A stretch of DNA of 64,000 nucleotides, taken from Thalassospira profundimaris (GTDB lineage Bacteria; Pseudomonadota; Alphaproteobacteria; Rhodospirillales; Thalassospiraceae). Each line of letters begins with the position of its first letter. The first letter of the stretch is position 1. The translations under genes were made by a program, and so were the position numbers. The notes beneath the pieces are model-generated. The model worked only from the letters and a program-made list of their open reading frames with translations, was not told the origin of the DNA and searched no databases. Shown here in pieces: positions 37,155 through 46,171 of the stretch. The stretch spans positions 62,001 to 126,000 of the forward strand of contig NZ_JPWF01000014.1 of the NCBI RefSeq assembly GCF_003326675.1, given 5' to 3'.

Positions 37155-39203
37155 TCAGTCCGGACGATGGACGCGCAGGGTAAAGATGATTGTCGTACCC
37201 GGATCGCTGATCGGGCGACTGGTATCAAGCCAGATACGTCCGCCATGCTGTTCGACAATCTTGCGGCAAAGTGACAATCCAAGGCCGGTGCCGGAAAATT
37301 CATCCTTATGCAGGCGTTGGAACAGGCGGAAAATACGCTGGGCATGTTCGGGGTGGATGCCGATGCCGTTATCGCGGATCGAAAACCGCCAGAAATCGCC
37401 TATGACAGGATCGGGTTCGACCGTGATGGCAATATGCGGCGGGACGCCCGGGCGACGATACTTGATCGCATTGGATAGAAGGTTCTGGAACAGACGGGAA
37501 AGGGCAATCCTGTCGCCCATGATTGTCGGCAAATCATCATGGGTAATGGTCGCATGTTCCTGGCTGATCACGGCCTTAAGGTCTGCCTGTGCTTCGTTCA
37601 GGACAAGATTGCAATCAATCTCGCTAAACTCGTCATTGGTCCCGGCCTTGGCATATTCCAGAAGATGACTGATCAGCTTGTGCATCCGTTTGGCACCATC
37701 GACGGCATAGTCGATATATTCATCTGCTTCCTGATCAAGGGTTCCGCCATAACGCCGTTTCAAAAGCTGGGTATAGCTGGCAACCATGCGAAGCGGCTGT
37801 TGCAAGTCATGGGATGCGACATAGGCAAACTGTTCAAGGTCTTCGTTGCTGCGCTTAAGCTGATCAAGGGTTGTGCGCAGCTTGTTGGCATTTTCGACAA
37901 ATTCCGTCACGTCACGGGCGCTGGCGAAAATCATGCCGTTAAACGGACCGATGCCGTGCCATGAAAGCCACCGGACTGCCCCGCTGTGATCACGAATGCG
38001 CAAGATGGACTTTCCGTCGCCGGTGATTTGCGACCGACTGGACTCGTCAAAGACGCTCATCGCAATCTGCTGGTCTTCAGGTTCGAAAAGATTGAAAACG
38101 TTTTTGCCAATAATGCCCTGAACGCCGGGCCCCATCAGTTTCTCCAATGCCGGACTGAAACCGCGCAAAAGACCGTCCTGATCAACAGCAATCGACGGTT
38201 CCGGGGTGTGGTGAAGATAGGTTTCAAACGGGTGGCAAAGTTCCTGCTCGGCCGATGTTTCCAGAAGCAGAACAGAAATGGTTTCAGGATCATTTTCTGT
38301 CAGGCGTTGCGCCATCAGATAAAAGCGCTGCGACGTGTTGGCGGAAACCCGAAGATCGACCATCGCGCCAATCCGTTCATCGGCCCAGATATTGTTGACC
38401 AGCGGATCAAGAAGCTTCGCACGTGAGCCGGGCGAAAGACAGTCAAGGAAGTCCGTCATCAGCGGTCCAATGGTTTTGTCCGTCGGGCCAAGAATTTCCG
38501 GCCAGTTCAACTGGGTTGTCAGTTTGCCGTCCGTGCTGTTGACCGGCCAGCCAAGTACCGCGCATCCGCATTCCGACAGGGTGTTTTCTGTTTCGCTGAA
38601 ATGTTCGGTCAGATTGATGGCACGAAGATGCTGGCGTTTAAGGCGTTGCCACAACCAGATCGCCAATCCGCACATGATGGTCATGGCCATTACAAACATC
38701 AATGCGTGCAAAATGATTGCTTCGCGCCAGCTTTCAAGCAGAACACTGCGCGGTGTGAAGGCAACCACAATCCGGTCAAGCTGATCAAGCTTGCTATAGG
38801 CAAGTATCATCACTTGCTGGGCATGAACGCACTGAAGTGAATCGCTTTCTTTGCCTTGCTCGGCAATATATTCGGCAAGATCATCCACCAGATGCGGCGG
38901 TATAAAGCCCTGAACCTGATTAAGCTGTTCATCAAGCACGCCAATTGTGATGGCCGAATTGGCATCAACAATCCGTTGCAGGTCAATATCTTCATGTTGC
39001 AGCAACATCGAACCCAGCCGGTAGGCGGTTGCCTCCAACTCGGCACTGGCATGATGAACGGCGCTGTCATAAAGCGTTTTCTGAATGAAGAAGAATGAAA
39101 ACATCAGAACCACAACCCCGGTCAGGGTCATGGCCGCAAGCCTTTTGCGCAAAGTCACCAGACTGCGCCTGGACAGGGATGGCTCGATTGATGTCATGAA
39201 CAT
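37155..39203 (-). CDS. PAS-domain sensor histidine kinase
   Basis: A 682-residue membrane kinase. Two membrane segments (about residues 23 to 45 and 165 to 188) flank a periplasmic sensing region. A cytoplasmic linker and a PAS domain (about residues 330 to 440, including FETYLHHTPEPSIAVDQDGL) follow, then HisKA with the phosphoacceptor His465 in ASHDLQQPLRMV, and the ATPase domain with NLLSNAIKYR (N box), DNGIGIHPEHAQRIF and GTGLGLSLCRKIVEQHGG. The SHDLQQPLR type resembles phytochrome-class kinases that often work with single-domain regulators. No regulator is adjacent. ATG at 39197 is an alternative start. Confidence 0.92.
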   Translation of the reverse strand: MFMTSIEPSLSRRSLVTLRKRLAAMTLTGVVVLMFSFFFIQKTLYDSAVHHASAELEATAYRLGSMLLQHEDIDLQRIVDANSAITIGVLDEQLNQVQGFIPPHLVDDLAEYIAEQGKESDSLQCVHAQQVMILAYSKLDQLDRIVVAFTPRSVLLESWREAIILHALMFVMAMTIMCGLAIWLWQRLKRQHLRAINLTEHFSETENTLSECGCAVLGWPVNSTDGKLTTQLNWPEILGPTDKTIGPLMTDFLDCLSPGSRAKLLDPLVNNIWADERIGAMVDLRVSANTSQRFYLMAQRLTENDPETISVLLLETSAEQELCHPFETYLHHTPEPSIAVDQDGLLRGFSPALEKLMGPGVQGIIGKNVFNLFEPEDQQIAMSVFDESSRSQITGDGKSILRIRDHSGAVRWLSWHGIGPFNGMIFASARDVTEFVENANKLRTTLDQLKRSNEDLEQFAYVASHDLQQPLRMVASYTQLLKRRYGGTLDQEADEYIDYAVDGAKRMHKLISHLLEYAKAGTNDEFSEIDCNLVLNEAQADLKAVISQEHATITHDDLPTIMGDRIALSRLFQNLLSNAIKYRRPGVPPHIAITVEPDPVIGDFWRFSIRDNGIGIHPEHAQRIFRLFQRLHKDEFSGTGLGLSLCRKIVEQHGGRIWLDTSRPISDPGTTIIFTLRVHRPD

Positions 39204-39710
39204 GTTTTGGGTTTATCCCTGTCAGGATTGTTTTCGGTTTCCACTCATGAAACCTATGTTCTTTTCGTCTGGTTGAAAAGAATGCAAACAGATGAATTTG
39301 AAGGTCAGAGCTTGGAAAAAGCCTTTGTCGACATCTGTTTGACGGGGACGATGGACGGGCTTTGATCACCACAGGTGATTTTGTCTGACCGGTTGCGTGC
39401 CAGACATGTGAATTCGTTGGGCAGCAAACACAACACAACGCTTCTAATTACGGGCAAAAACCCCTATAAACCCGCTGGTGATTGATCCGACGATCACGCA
39501 AGACGGGTTTTCCTGTTCATCTCTGTCCGGTAAACGGACGTGATAGTACTCTTGAGTCGCAACCAGACTGGTTTGCAGACCGGGTGAGGTGCAGGGGAAA
39601 CATGTGAATTGCGGGACAGATATCGGTCCGGTTCGGATGATCACACGTTTCGAAACAAATGTGCCACCCGGCGAAATGCCAGCCAATTTTAGTGCCAGAA
39701 GCAGCCAAAA
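39204..39710. other. intergenic gap with no recognised gene
   Basis: About 500 bases separate the divergent sensor kinase and lepA. A 106-residue minus-strand frame (39444 to 39764) overlaps the start of lepA and has no recognisable features. I see no tRNA, repeat or convincing promoter, only a small ATCACC-ACA-GGTGAT hairpin near 39363. Confidence 0.5.
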
Positions 39711-41516
39711 ATGACTGACCTTAAGAATATTCGTAACTTTTCGATCATCGCGCATATCGACCACGGTAAATCGACCCTGGCGGATCGCCTGATCCAGTTG
39801 ACCGGTGGCCTGACCGAACGTGAAATGGCCGATCAGGTTCTCGATTCGATGGATATCGAACGCGAACGCGGCATCACGATCAAGTCACAGGCCGTGCGCC
39901 TGAAATATACCGCCAAGGATGGGCAGGAATATACGCTCAACCTGATGGATACGCCCGGTCACGTCGACTTTGCCTATGAAGTATCGCGCTCGCTTGCAGC
40001 CTGCGAAGGATCGCTTCTTGTTGTTGATGCCGCGCAGGGTGTGGAAGCACAGACCCTTGCCAACGTGTATCAGGCAATCGACAACAACCATGAAATCGTC
40101 CCGGTTCTGAACAAGGTCGATCTTCCGGCGGCCGAGCCTGATCAGGTCAAGGAACAGATCGAAGAAGTCATCGGGATCGATGCATCCGACGCGGTGATGA
40201 TTTCGGCCAAAACCGGCCTTGGTGTGCCTGATGTGCTTGAAGCACTGGTGCATCGTCTGCCGGCACCGACCGGTGATGCGAGTGCTCCGCTCGAAGTTCT
40301 GCTGGTCGATAGCTGGTATGACACTTATCTCGGTGTGATGATTCTGGTGCGCGTGAAGGAAGGCACCCTGAAAAAGGGTCAGAAAGTCCGCTTCATGAAC
40401 GCCAAGGTCAACCACACGATTGAACGTGTTGGCGTGTTTACGCCCAAACCGGTTGCACTTGACGAATTGGGCCCGGGTGAAGTCGGTTTTATCAACTGCG
40501 GTATGAAAACCGTTGCCGAATGCGAAGTCGGTGACACCATTACCGAAGAAAAACGCCCGTGTGCTAAGCCGCTGGCCGGTTTCAAACCGTCCATCCCGGT
40601 TGTGTTCTGTGGTATTTTCCCGGTTGATACCAGCGAATATGAAGTGCTGCGTGATGCGCTGGAAAAGCTGCATCTTAACGACGCATCCTTCCAGTTCGAA
40701 CCGGAAAACTCGACCGCACTGGGTCTTGGCTTCCGCTGTGGCTTCCTGGGTCTTCTGCATCTGGAAATCATTCAGGAACGTCTCGAACGCGAGTTCGAGC
40801 TTGATCTGATCACGACGGCACCGTCGGTTTCCTACAAGATCTCTATGACCAAGGGCGAAGATATCCTGCTGCACAACCCGGCAGATTTCCCTGACGTCAC
40901 AAAGATCAAGGCGATTGAAGAACCCTGGATCAAGGCATCGATCATGGTGCCGGACGAATATCTTGGCGGTATTCTGACCCTTTGCACCGAACGCCGTGGT
41001 GTTCAGCTTGACCTGACCTATGTCGGTAACCGTGCAATGGCGGTTTACAAGCTGCCGCTCAACGAAGTGGTGTTTGATTTCTATGACCGTCTGAAATCAA
41101 TCTCGCGCGGCTATGCAAGCTTCGATTACGAGATTGCCGGTTACGACGAAAGCGATCTGGTCAAGGTTTCCATCCTTGTGAACGAGGAACCGGTCGATGC
41201 GCTGGCCCTGATGGTGCACCGTTCGGCTGCCGAATATCGTGGCCGCGAGATTTGTAAGCGTCTTAAAGACCTGATCCCGCGCCAGATGTTCCGCATCGCC
41301 ATTCAGGCCGCCATTGGTGGCAAGGTGATTGCCCGTGAAACCGTTTCGGCGCTGCGTAAGGACGTGACGGCAAAATGTTACGGCGGTGACGTTTCGCGTA
41401 AACGTAAACTTCTGGAAAAACAGAAGGCCGGTAAGAAAAAGATGCGTCAGTTCGGCAAGGTCGAAATTCCGCAATCGGCCTTTATCAACGCGCTCAAGAT
41501 GGGCGACGAGAAGTAA
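39711..41516 (+). CDS. lepA: elongation factor 4
   Basis: A 601-residue translational GTPase that back-translocates or remodels stalled ribosomes. The G motifs are intact: G1 [14 protein letters not shown] (about residues 14 to 27), G2 [10 protein letters not shown]3 DTPGHVDF and G4 NKVDLP. Domains II, III and V follow, and the LepA-specific C-terminal domain ends with the basic segment [19 protein letters not shown]. The length matches the family. Confidence 0.98.
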   Translation: MTDLKNIRNFSIIAHIDHGKSTLADRLIQLTGGLTEREMADQVLDSMDIERERGITIKSQAVRLKYTAKDGQEYTLNLMDTPGHVDFAYEVSRSLAACEGSLLVVDAAQGVEAQTLANVYQAIDNNHEIVPVLNKVDLPAAEPDQVKEQIEEVIGIDASDAVMISAKTGLGVPDVLEALVHRLPAPTGDASAPLEVLLVDSWYDTYLGVMILVRVKEGTLKKGQKVRFMNAKVNHTIERVGVFTPKPVALDELGPGEVGFINCGMKTVAECEVGDTITEEKRPCAKPLAGFKPSIPVVFCGIFPVDTSEYEVLRDALEKLHLNDASFQFEPENSTALGLGFRCGFLGLLHLEIIQERLEREFELDLITTAPSVSYKISMTKGEDILLHNPADFPDVTKIKAIEEPWIKASIMVPDEYLGGILTLCTERRGVQLDLTYVGNRAMAVYKLPLNEVVFDFYDRLKSISRGYASFDYEIAGYDESDLVKVSILVNEEPVDALALMVHRSAAEYRGREICKRLKDLIPRQMFRIAIQAAIGGKVIARETVSALRKDVTAKCYGGDVSRKRKLLEKQKAGKKKMRQFGKVEIPQSAFINALKMGDEK

Positions 41517-41539
41517 GCTGAAATTACGATTTCGAAACA

Positions 41540-41576
41540 AAGGCTGTATCCCGCCAAAGGATGCAGCCTTTTTTCT
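41540..41576 (+). terminator. terminator after lepA
   Basis: AAGGCTGTATCC (41540 to 41551) and GGATGCAGCCTT (41559 to 41570) form a 12-bp stem with one G-U pair around a 7-base loop, followed by TTTTTC. Confidence 0.88.
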
Positions 41577-41647
41577 TTGCTGTTTCCAGTATCCCTTCGG
41601 CTGGGGTATGGATGGATTGAACCGATTTTTGCGCAAGGAGCCGTTCC

Positions 41648-42106
41648 ATGGATCTAGACCTTCTGATCAGACAGGAAGAAAAACTGGTCTTTGATCGCTT
41701 TGACGAGGACACGGCGTGGGCTGTTGGCTCCAAACTCGTTGCCGTGGCACGTGCGCAAAACGCCCCGGTGGTGGTGGATATCCGTACATCTGATCGCACG
41801 CTGTTTCATGCATCCTTGCCGGGCGCAAAGCCGGCCAATGATTCTTGGGCGCGACGCAAAAGCAATCTGACTTTGCGCGAACATGAAAGCTCGATGCGGT
41901 TTGGATTGGCGTTAAAGGCCAAGGGCAAGACGCTGGCCGATCACGGGATTGATTTTGCCGATTTTGCCGATCATGGTGGCAGCTTCCCGATCCGGGTTGC
42001 CGGGGTCGGGGTGATTGGTGCGATTACCGTATCAGGTCTGGCGTCCCACGAAGATCACGGCATGATTGTTGGTGTTCTGGCCGAATATCTTGGCATTTCG
42101 GTCTGA
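41648..42106 (+). CDS. UPF0303 / haem-degrading-like family protein
   Basis: A 152-residue protein of the HbpS/GlcG-like fold (UPF0303 subgroup). Conserved features are IRQEEKLVFDRFDEDTAW near the start, the SWARRKSNL segment (about residue 65) and a Gly-rich end GVGVIGAITVSGLASHEDH (about residues 118 to 136). Some relatives bind haem or cobalamin; the function of this subgroup is not known. AAGGAG lies upstream of the ATG. Confidence 0.85.
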   Translation: MDLDLLIRQEEKLVFDRFDEDTAWAVGSKLVAVARAQNAPVVVDIRTSDRTLFHASLPGAKPANDSWARRKSNLTLREHESSMRFGLALKAKGKTLADHGIDFADFADHGGSFPIRVAGVGVIGAITVSGLASHEDHGMIVGVLAEYLGISV

Positions 42107-42112
42107 TCAAGC

Positions 42113-42511
42113 TTAGTCGAGATGTTCGATGTCGGGATCAATCCCGGCAAAGCTTTCAAGGGCGGTGCTCATCCACAGATGTTTGCGGGCTTTGAACGGG
42201 CGCGGGTCATCAAAACTGCCAAGGCGGAAATCAATCTCGCTGTCCTTGGCGCCATTGCGCCAGGTCAGGCTGGAACCACATTTCGGGCAAAATCCGCGAA
42301 ACTTCCCCGGCGAGCTTTCATAATCGGTCGGTTTGCCATCCCAGGTCACAGCACTGGTTGGAAAACAAACAAAGCTTGATACGCCCGAACCACTATCCTT
42401 GCGGCACATGCCACAATGGCAATGATTGCCGCCAATCGGATCACCAGAAGCAACAAAGCGCACCGCGCCACAAAGACATCCGCCGGAATGGGTCGGGATA
42501 TGTGTGGTCAT
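42113..42511 (-). CDS. GFA (glutathione-dependent formaldehyde-activating) family protein
   Basis: A 132-residue zinc protein of the GFA/CENP-V fold. The zinc ligands are visible: CLCG (about residues 13 to 16), CHCGMCRKDSGSG (from about residue 32) and FCPKCGSS (from about residue 93). Most family members are of unknown substrate despite the name. It converges on the UPF0303 gene with only 6 bases between stops. Confidence 0.9.
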   Translation of the reverse strand: MTTHIPTHSGGCLCGAVRFVASGDPIGGNHCHCGMCRKDSGSGVSSFVCFPTSAVTWDGKPTDYESSPGKFRGFCPKCGSSLTWRNGAKDSEIDFRLGSFDDPRPFKARKHLWMSTALESFAGIDPDIEHLD

Positions 42512-42550
42512 GGTGCGCTTTCCTGCAATAGCGGCTGTTGGTTGCTTCGA

Positions 42551-43588
42551 TTATTCGTTGGGAACGCCCGTGGTGGTCGAATATTCGAAGTGGAATTCCT
42601 TGTCCGGGAACAGATAGGAGCGTGCGGCATGGATTGCGCTGGCACCCTCGGCAAAGCCCGACAGGATCAGTTTCAGTTTATGTTCATAGGTCGCGATATC
42701 GCCAATGGCGAAGATGCCCGGGACCGAGGTCTGCATGGTGCCTTGGGTTACGCCGATATGGTTCTTTTCAAGGTTAAGTCCCCAATCGGCAATCGGGCCC
42801 AGTTCCATGGCAAGGCCAAAGAACGGCAGCAGGTGATCGGCTTCAAGATCAAGTTCTTCGCCCTTGAGCGTTGCGACCACAACATGGGAAAGCTTGCCGT
42901 TTTCGCCCTTAAGGCCTTTAAGCTGATAGGGGATGACCATTTCGATCTTGCCAGCTTCGGCCAGTGCCTGAAGCTTTGCGCTGCTATCCGGGGCGGCGCG
43001 GAATTTCGGACGACGGTGGACAACCATCACCTTTTCGGCGACATCATGAAGTGAAAGGGCCCAGTCAACGGCCGAATCACCACCGCCTGCAATCACGACT
43101 TTTTTGCCAGCAAAATCGGCACGGCGTTTGACGTAATACTGAACGCCACCCGAACCTTCGTAATCTTCAAGGCCATCCATCGGCGGTTTGTTCGGGCCAA
43201 AGGCACCGCAACCCGCCGCAATGACAACCGCACCCGCATCAATCACCGTGCCGGTATTGGTTTCAAGGGTGAAACGGCCATCATCACGTTTTTCAAGTTT
43301 GATAACCTGCTGACCAAGGTGATAGGTCGGCTCGAACGGTTCGGCCTGTTTGGCCAACTGATCAATAAGGTCCTGACCGGCAATCTGCGGATGGGCGGGA
43401 ATATCAAAGATCGGTTTTTCCGGGTACAGCGCGCTGCACTGGCCGCCAACCATATCAAGTGCATCAATCACATGGGATTTAAGCCCCAGCATACCGGCTT
43501 CGAAAACCGCAAAAAGCCCGACCGGGCCTGCGCCAATAATGGCAATATCGGTGCTGTTTGATGCGTCTGACATACTCATTCCATCCAA
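42551..43588 (-). CDS. ferredoxin--NADP+ reductase, thioredoxin-reductase-like type
   Basis: A 345-residue FAD/NAD(P)H flavoprotein. The FAD loop IIGAGPVGLFAVFEAG (about residues 17 to 32), GGQCSALYPEKPIFDIP (about residues 48 to 64) and the NADP loop IAGGGDSAVDWALSL (about residue 165) are the pattern of the YumC-type reductases, which lack the redox-active CxxC of thioredoxin reductase. It would pass electrons from NADPH to ferredoxin or flavodoxin. ATGs at 43588, 43579 and 43573 are all in frame; the start is not certain. Confidence 0.92.
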   Translation of the reverse strand: MDGMSMSDASNSTDIAIIGAGPVGLFAVFEAGMLGLKSHVIDALDMVGGQCSALYPEKPIFDIPAHPQIAGQDLIDQLAKQAEPFEPTYHLGQQVIKLEKRDDGRFTLETNTGTVIDAGAVVIAAGCGAFGPNKPPMDGLEDYEGSGGVQYYVKRRADFAGKKVVIAGGGDSAVDWALSLHDVAEKVMVVHRRPKFRAAPDSSAKLQALAEAGKIEMVIPYQLKGLKGENGKLSHVVVATLKGEELDLEADHLLPFFGLAMELGPIADWGLNLEKNHIGVTQGTMQTSVPGIFAIGDIATYEHKLKLILSGFAEGASAIHAARSYLFPDKEFHFEYSTTTGVPNE

Positions 43589-43815
43589 ATAGTATCAAAG
43601 TTGGACCAGGTCCTGACCTTTGGCCCGGCGATCTGCGGGAAAACTGTTAGCTGCGAAATAGCATTTAGGGGCATTTATCGCAATGTAAACCGGGCAAATT
43701 TGACCTGTTTGGTTTGTTTTGCTGTGACCTTGATCCTGATTTCGTAAAATCATTGCGAAGGGACGCTCAGTCACCCTACAACAGAACAAACACAGGCCAT
43801 ATATCGACGGACATC

Positions 43816-44292
43816 ATGACCAAGACAGTCACTGTCAGCAATCAAACCGGGACCGAAGCCCTTGCCGCCCAGCTTGCCGCCATCGCCAAGCCGGGCGATG
43901 TCATTCTGATGCACGGGACATTGGGCATGGGCAAAAGCGCGTTTTGCCGGGCCTTCATCCGTGCGGTTGCCGATAACCCGCACGAAGAAGTCCCAAGCCC
44001 GACCTTTACGCTGGTCCAGATTTACGAACTTGATCGTCTGCCGGTTTGGCACTTTGATCTTTATCGCCTGTCTGATCCCGAAGAAATCGACGAGCTTGAT
44101 ATCGAGGATGCCTTTGCCGATGCTGTCAGCCTGATTGAATGGCCCGACCGGCTTGAATATCTGACCCCTGAAAACCGGCTGGATATTCATATCGAACCCG
44201 GACCAACCGCCGATGGCCGGGTATTTGTCCTGGAGCCAAGCGGGGAAGACTGGGTTAAACGCATTGACCAGTTTGCAGGGGACCCGGTATGA
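43816..44292 (+). CDS. tsaE: tRNA threonylcarbamoyladenosine biosynthesis ATPase
   Basis: A 158-residue P-loop protein required for the t6A tRNA modification with TsaB and TsaD. The Walker A GTLGMGKS is at residues 34 to 41, followed by VPSPTFTLVQIYE and the WHFDLYRL segment typical of TsaE. The ATG at 43816 is preferred to an upstream open frame from 43714 that adds cysteine-rich non-family residues. It starts a run of genes that overlap by 1 or 4 bases (tsaE, amgK, murU, addB, addA). Confidence 0.95.
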   Translation: MTKTVTVSNQTGTEALAAQLAAIAKPGDVILMHGTLGMGKSAFCRAFIRAVADNPHEEVPSPTFTLVQIYELDRLPVWHFDLYRLSDPEEIDELDIEDAFADAVSLIEWPDRLEYLTPENRLDIHIEPGPTADGRVFVLEPSGEDWVKRIDQFAGDPV

Positions 44293-45413
44293 GCCGCACC
44301 ACCCCCGATCAGGAACGTCGCAATTTCGAACGCCAGGATTTTCTGGTGGCTTGCGGCTGGCAGAATGCACAAGTTTCGCCGTTGGTTGATGATGCATCGG
44401 CGCGTAAATATTTCCGTCTTGAACGTCGCCATGACACGGCCCTTTTGATGGATTTTCCGCCCTACGAGATCCATGTTGATCCGCACGGCATTTATGATGA
44501 TCCCGAACGCCCGGCTTCGGTTGCCCCGGTCCTTCATACGACGACCCTGTTTGAGCGTGCGGGCTGGCGGGTGCCGGAAATTCAGGCTTCGGATGAAAAG
44601 CGCGGTCTGGTCCTGATCGAGGATTTCGGGGATATCACATTTACCCGTGCGCTTCAGGCGGGTGGCATCATGGATGGCACCGGCAAAGACGGTTTATATC
44701 TTCGTGCGGTCGAACAATTGATCATTTTGCATCGCTTCTGTGATGGCGGCGGAATGGTGGATTGCGGGCTGGTGCAATATGGCCCGGATAATTTCCGCAA
44801 GATGCTGGCCAGTTTTAAAAATGATTACCTGCCGCTGATCATTGATGATGACGCAAAGCGTGCTGCGGCGATTATGGCATTTGACCAGCTTCTTGATGAC
44901 GTGTTGCCAATGTGCTGGCAGGCGGGGGAAGTGATTATTCACCGCGACTATCATGTCGATAACCTGATGCTGGTCGAAAATGGCGATGGCGGTGATGATT
45001 GCGGCATCATTGATTTTCAGGACGCTGCGATTGCCACGCGACCTTATGATCTGGCATCGCTTTTGCGCGATGTGCGCCATGATATCGGCCCCGATCTTGA
45101 AAACCGGATGAAGCAGTTTTACCTGGCAGCTTTCCCGAATGTTGATCGTTCCGATTTCGAAACATCCTATATCGCCACGTCAATGGTGCGCAATTTCCGC
45201 ATTCTGGGCCGGTTTGGCTGGCTCGCGGTCAAGGCGGGCAAGACGCGCTATTTCGATTTCATCCCGCGTTGCTGGGAATTGATCCTGCGCGGGGCAGCCG
45301 ATCATTTGCCTGCCCTTGATCAGTGGGTTCAAACTCATATCCCCGAACAGGCACGCAAGGCACCGGCACTTGCCCAAACCAAATCCGCATCAACCAGCGA
45401 GGCCCGCTTATGA
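44289..45413 (+). CDS. amgK: aminosugar kinase, AmgK-like phosphotransferase
   Basis: A 374-residue protein with the aminoglycoside phosphotransferase kinase fold. The catalytic loop VIIHRDYHVDNLML carries Asp220 and the metal-binding IDFQD carries Asp242. In Pseudomonas AmgK phosphorylates MurNAc and GlcNAc at the anomeric carbon so cell-wall sugars can be reused. The neighbour, overlapping by ATGA, is a MurU-like nucleotidyltransferase, the next enzyme of that route, which is the main reason for the specific name. Confidence 0.85.
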   Translation: MSRTTPDQERRNFERQDFLVACGWQNAQVSPLVDDASARKYFRLERRHDTALLMDFPPYEIHVDPHGIYDDPERPASVAPVLHTTTLFERAGWRVPEIQASDEKRGLVLIEDFGDITFTRALQAGGIMDGTGKDGLYLRAVEQLIILHRFCDGGGMVDCGLVQYGPDNFRKMLASFKNDYLPLIIDDDAKRAAAIMAFDQLLDDVLPMCWQAGEVIIHRDYHVDNLMLVENGDGGDDCGIIDFQDAAIATRPYDLASLLRDVRHDIGPDLENRMKQFYLAAFPNVDRSDFETSYIATSMVRNFRILGRFGWLAVKAGKTRYFDFIPRCWELILRGAADHLPALDQWVQTHIPEQARKAPALAQTKSASTSEARL

Positions 45414-46171
45414 CCGGCAATCCACACAGCGCACAGGCAATGGTACTGGCCGCTGGTCTTGGCAAACGGATGCGTCCGATTACCGATACGATGCCCAAAC
45501 CGCTGGTGCCGGTGGCAGGCAAGCCGATGCTTGATCATGTACTTGATAAGTTGGCGGCGGCCGGGTTCGATCAGGCGGTGGTCAATTGCCATTACCTTGG
45601 CCAGATGATTGTTGACCATGTCGCCGCTCGGTCCAGACCAAAGGTTGTGACATCGCCCGAAAATGACCTTCTGGAAACCGGGGGCGGGGTGAAAAAGGCC
45701 CTGCCATTACTGGATCGCGAGGCAATCTTGATTGCCAATGCCGATGTGTTCTGGACCGAGGGACGGGACGCCTTGTTTGATCGCCTTATCAGTGCCTTTG
45801 ATCCTGATCATATGGATGCACTTCTGGCGATCTATCCGGTGGCGGACGGATATGGATATGACGGGGCAGGGGATTTCTTTTGGCAGGTGGACGGGCGGTT
45901 AAAACGTCGTGGCGATGCGCCAAGCGCGCCATACTTCTTTACCGGGGTTCAGGTCCTGTCACCGCGCCTGTTTGAAAATACGCCGGACGGGGCCTTTTCG
46001 CTGAATGTCGTTTATGACAAGGCATTGGCAGCAGGCCGGTGTTACGGGCTTGTTCATGATGGCGGGCATTTTCATATCGGAACACCAGAAGCACTTTCGG
46101 ACTCCGAACCGGTCATTGCCAAGGCACTTGAAATCGAACGCAGCAAACAAGCCGCATCCGGGGGCAAGTAA
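45410..46171 (+). CDS. murU: nucleotidyltransferase, MurU-like (MurNAc-1-phosphate uridylyltransferase)
   Basis: A 253-residue sugar nucleotidyltransferase. The signature AMVLAAGLGKRMRPITD (residues 10 to 26) and KPLVPVAGKPML, and the DADVFW-like NADVFW segment near residue 110, are as in MurU and RmlA relatives. The upstream overlap with amgK suggests it turns MurNAc-1-phosphate into UDP-MurNAc in cell-wall recycling. The ATG at 45410 overlaps the amgK stop; the longer frame from 45323 is not used. Confidence 0.85.
   Translation: MTGNPHSAQAMVLAAGLGKRMRPITDTMPKPLVPVAGKPMLDHVLDKLAAAGFDQAVVNCHYLGQMIVDHVAARSRPKVVTSPENDLLETGGGVKKALPLLDREAILIANADVFWTEGRDALFDRLISAFDPDHMDALLAIYPVADGYGYDGAGDFFWQVDGRLKRRGDAPSAPYFFTGVQVLSPRLFENTPDGAFSLNVVYDKALAAGRCYGLVHDGGHFHIGTPEALSDSEPVIAKALEIERSKQAASGGK

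Noticed and set aside
39444-39764. 106-residue minus-strand frame upstream of lepA
   Set aside because: It overlaps the conserved lepA start, and I see no ribosome site or family features.
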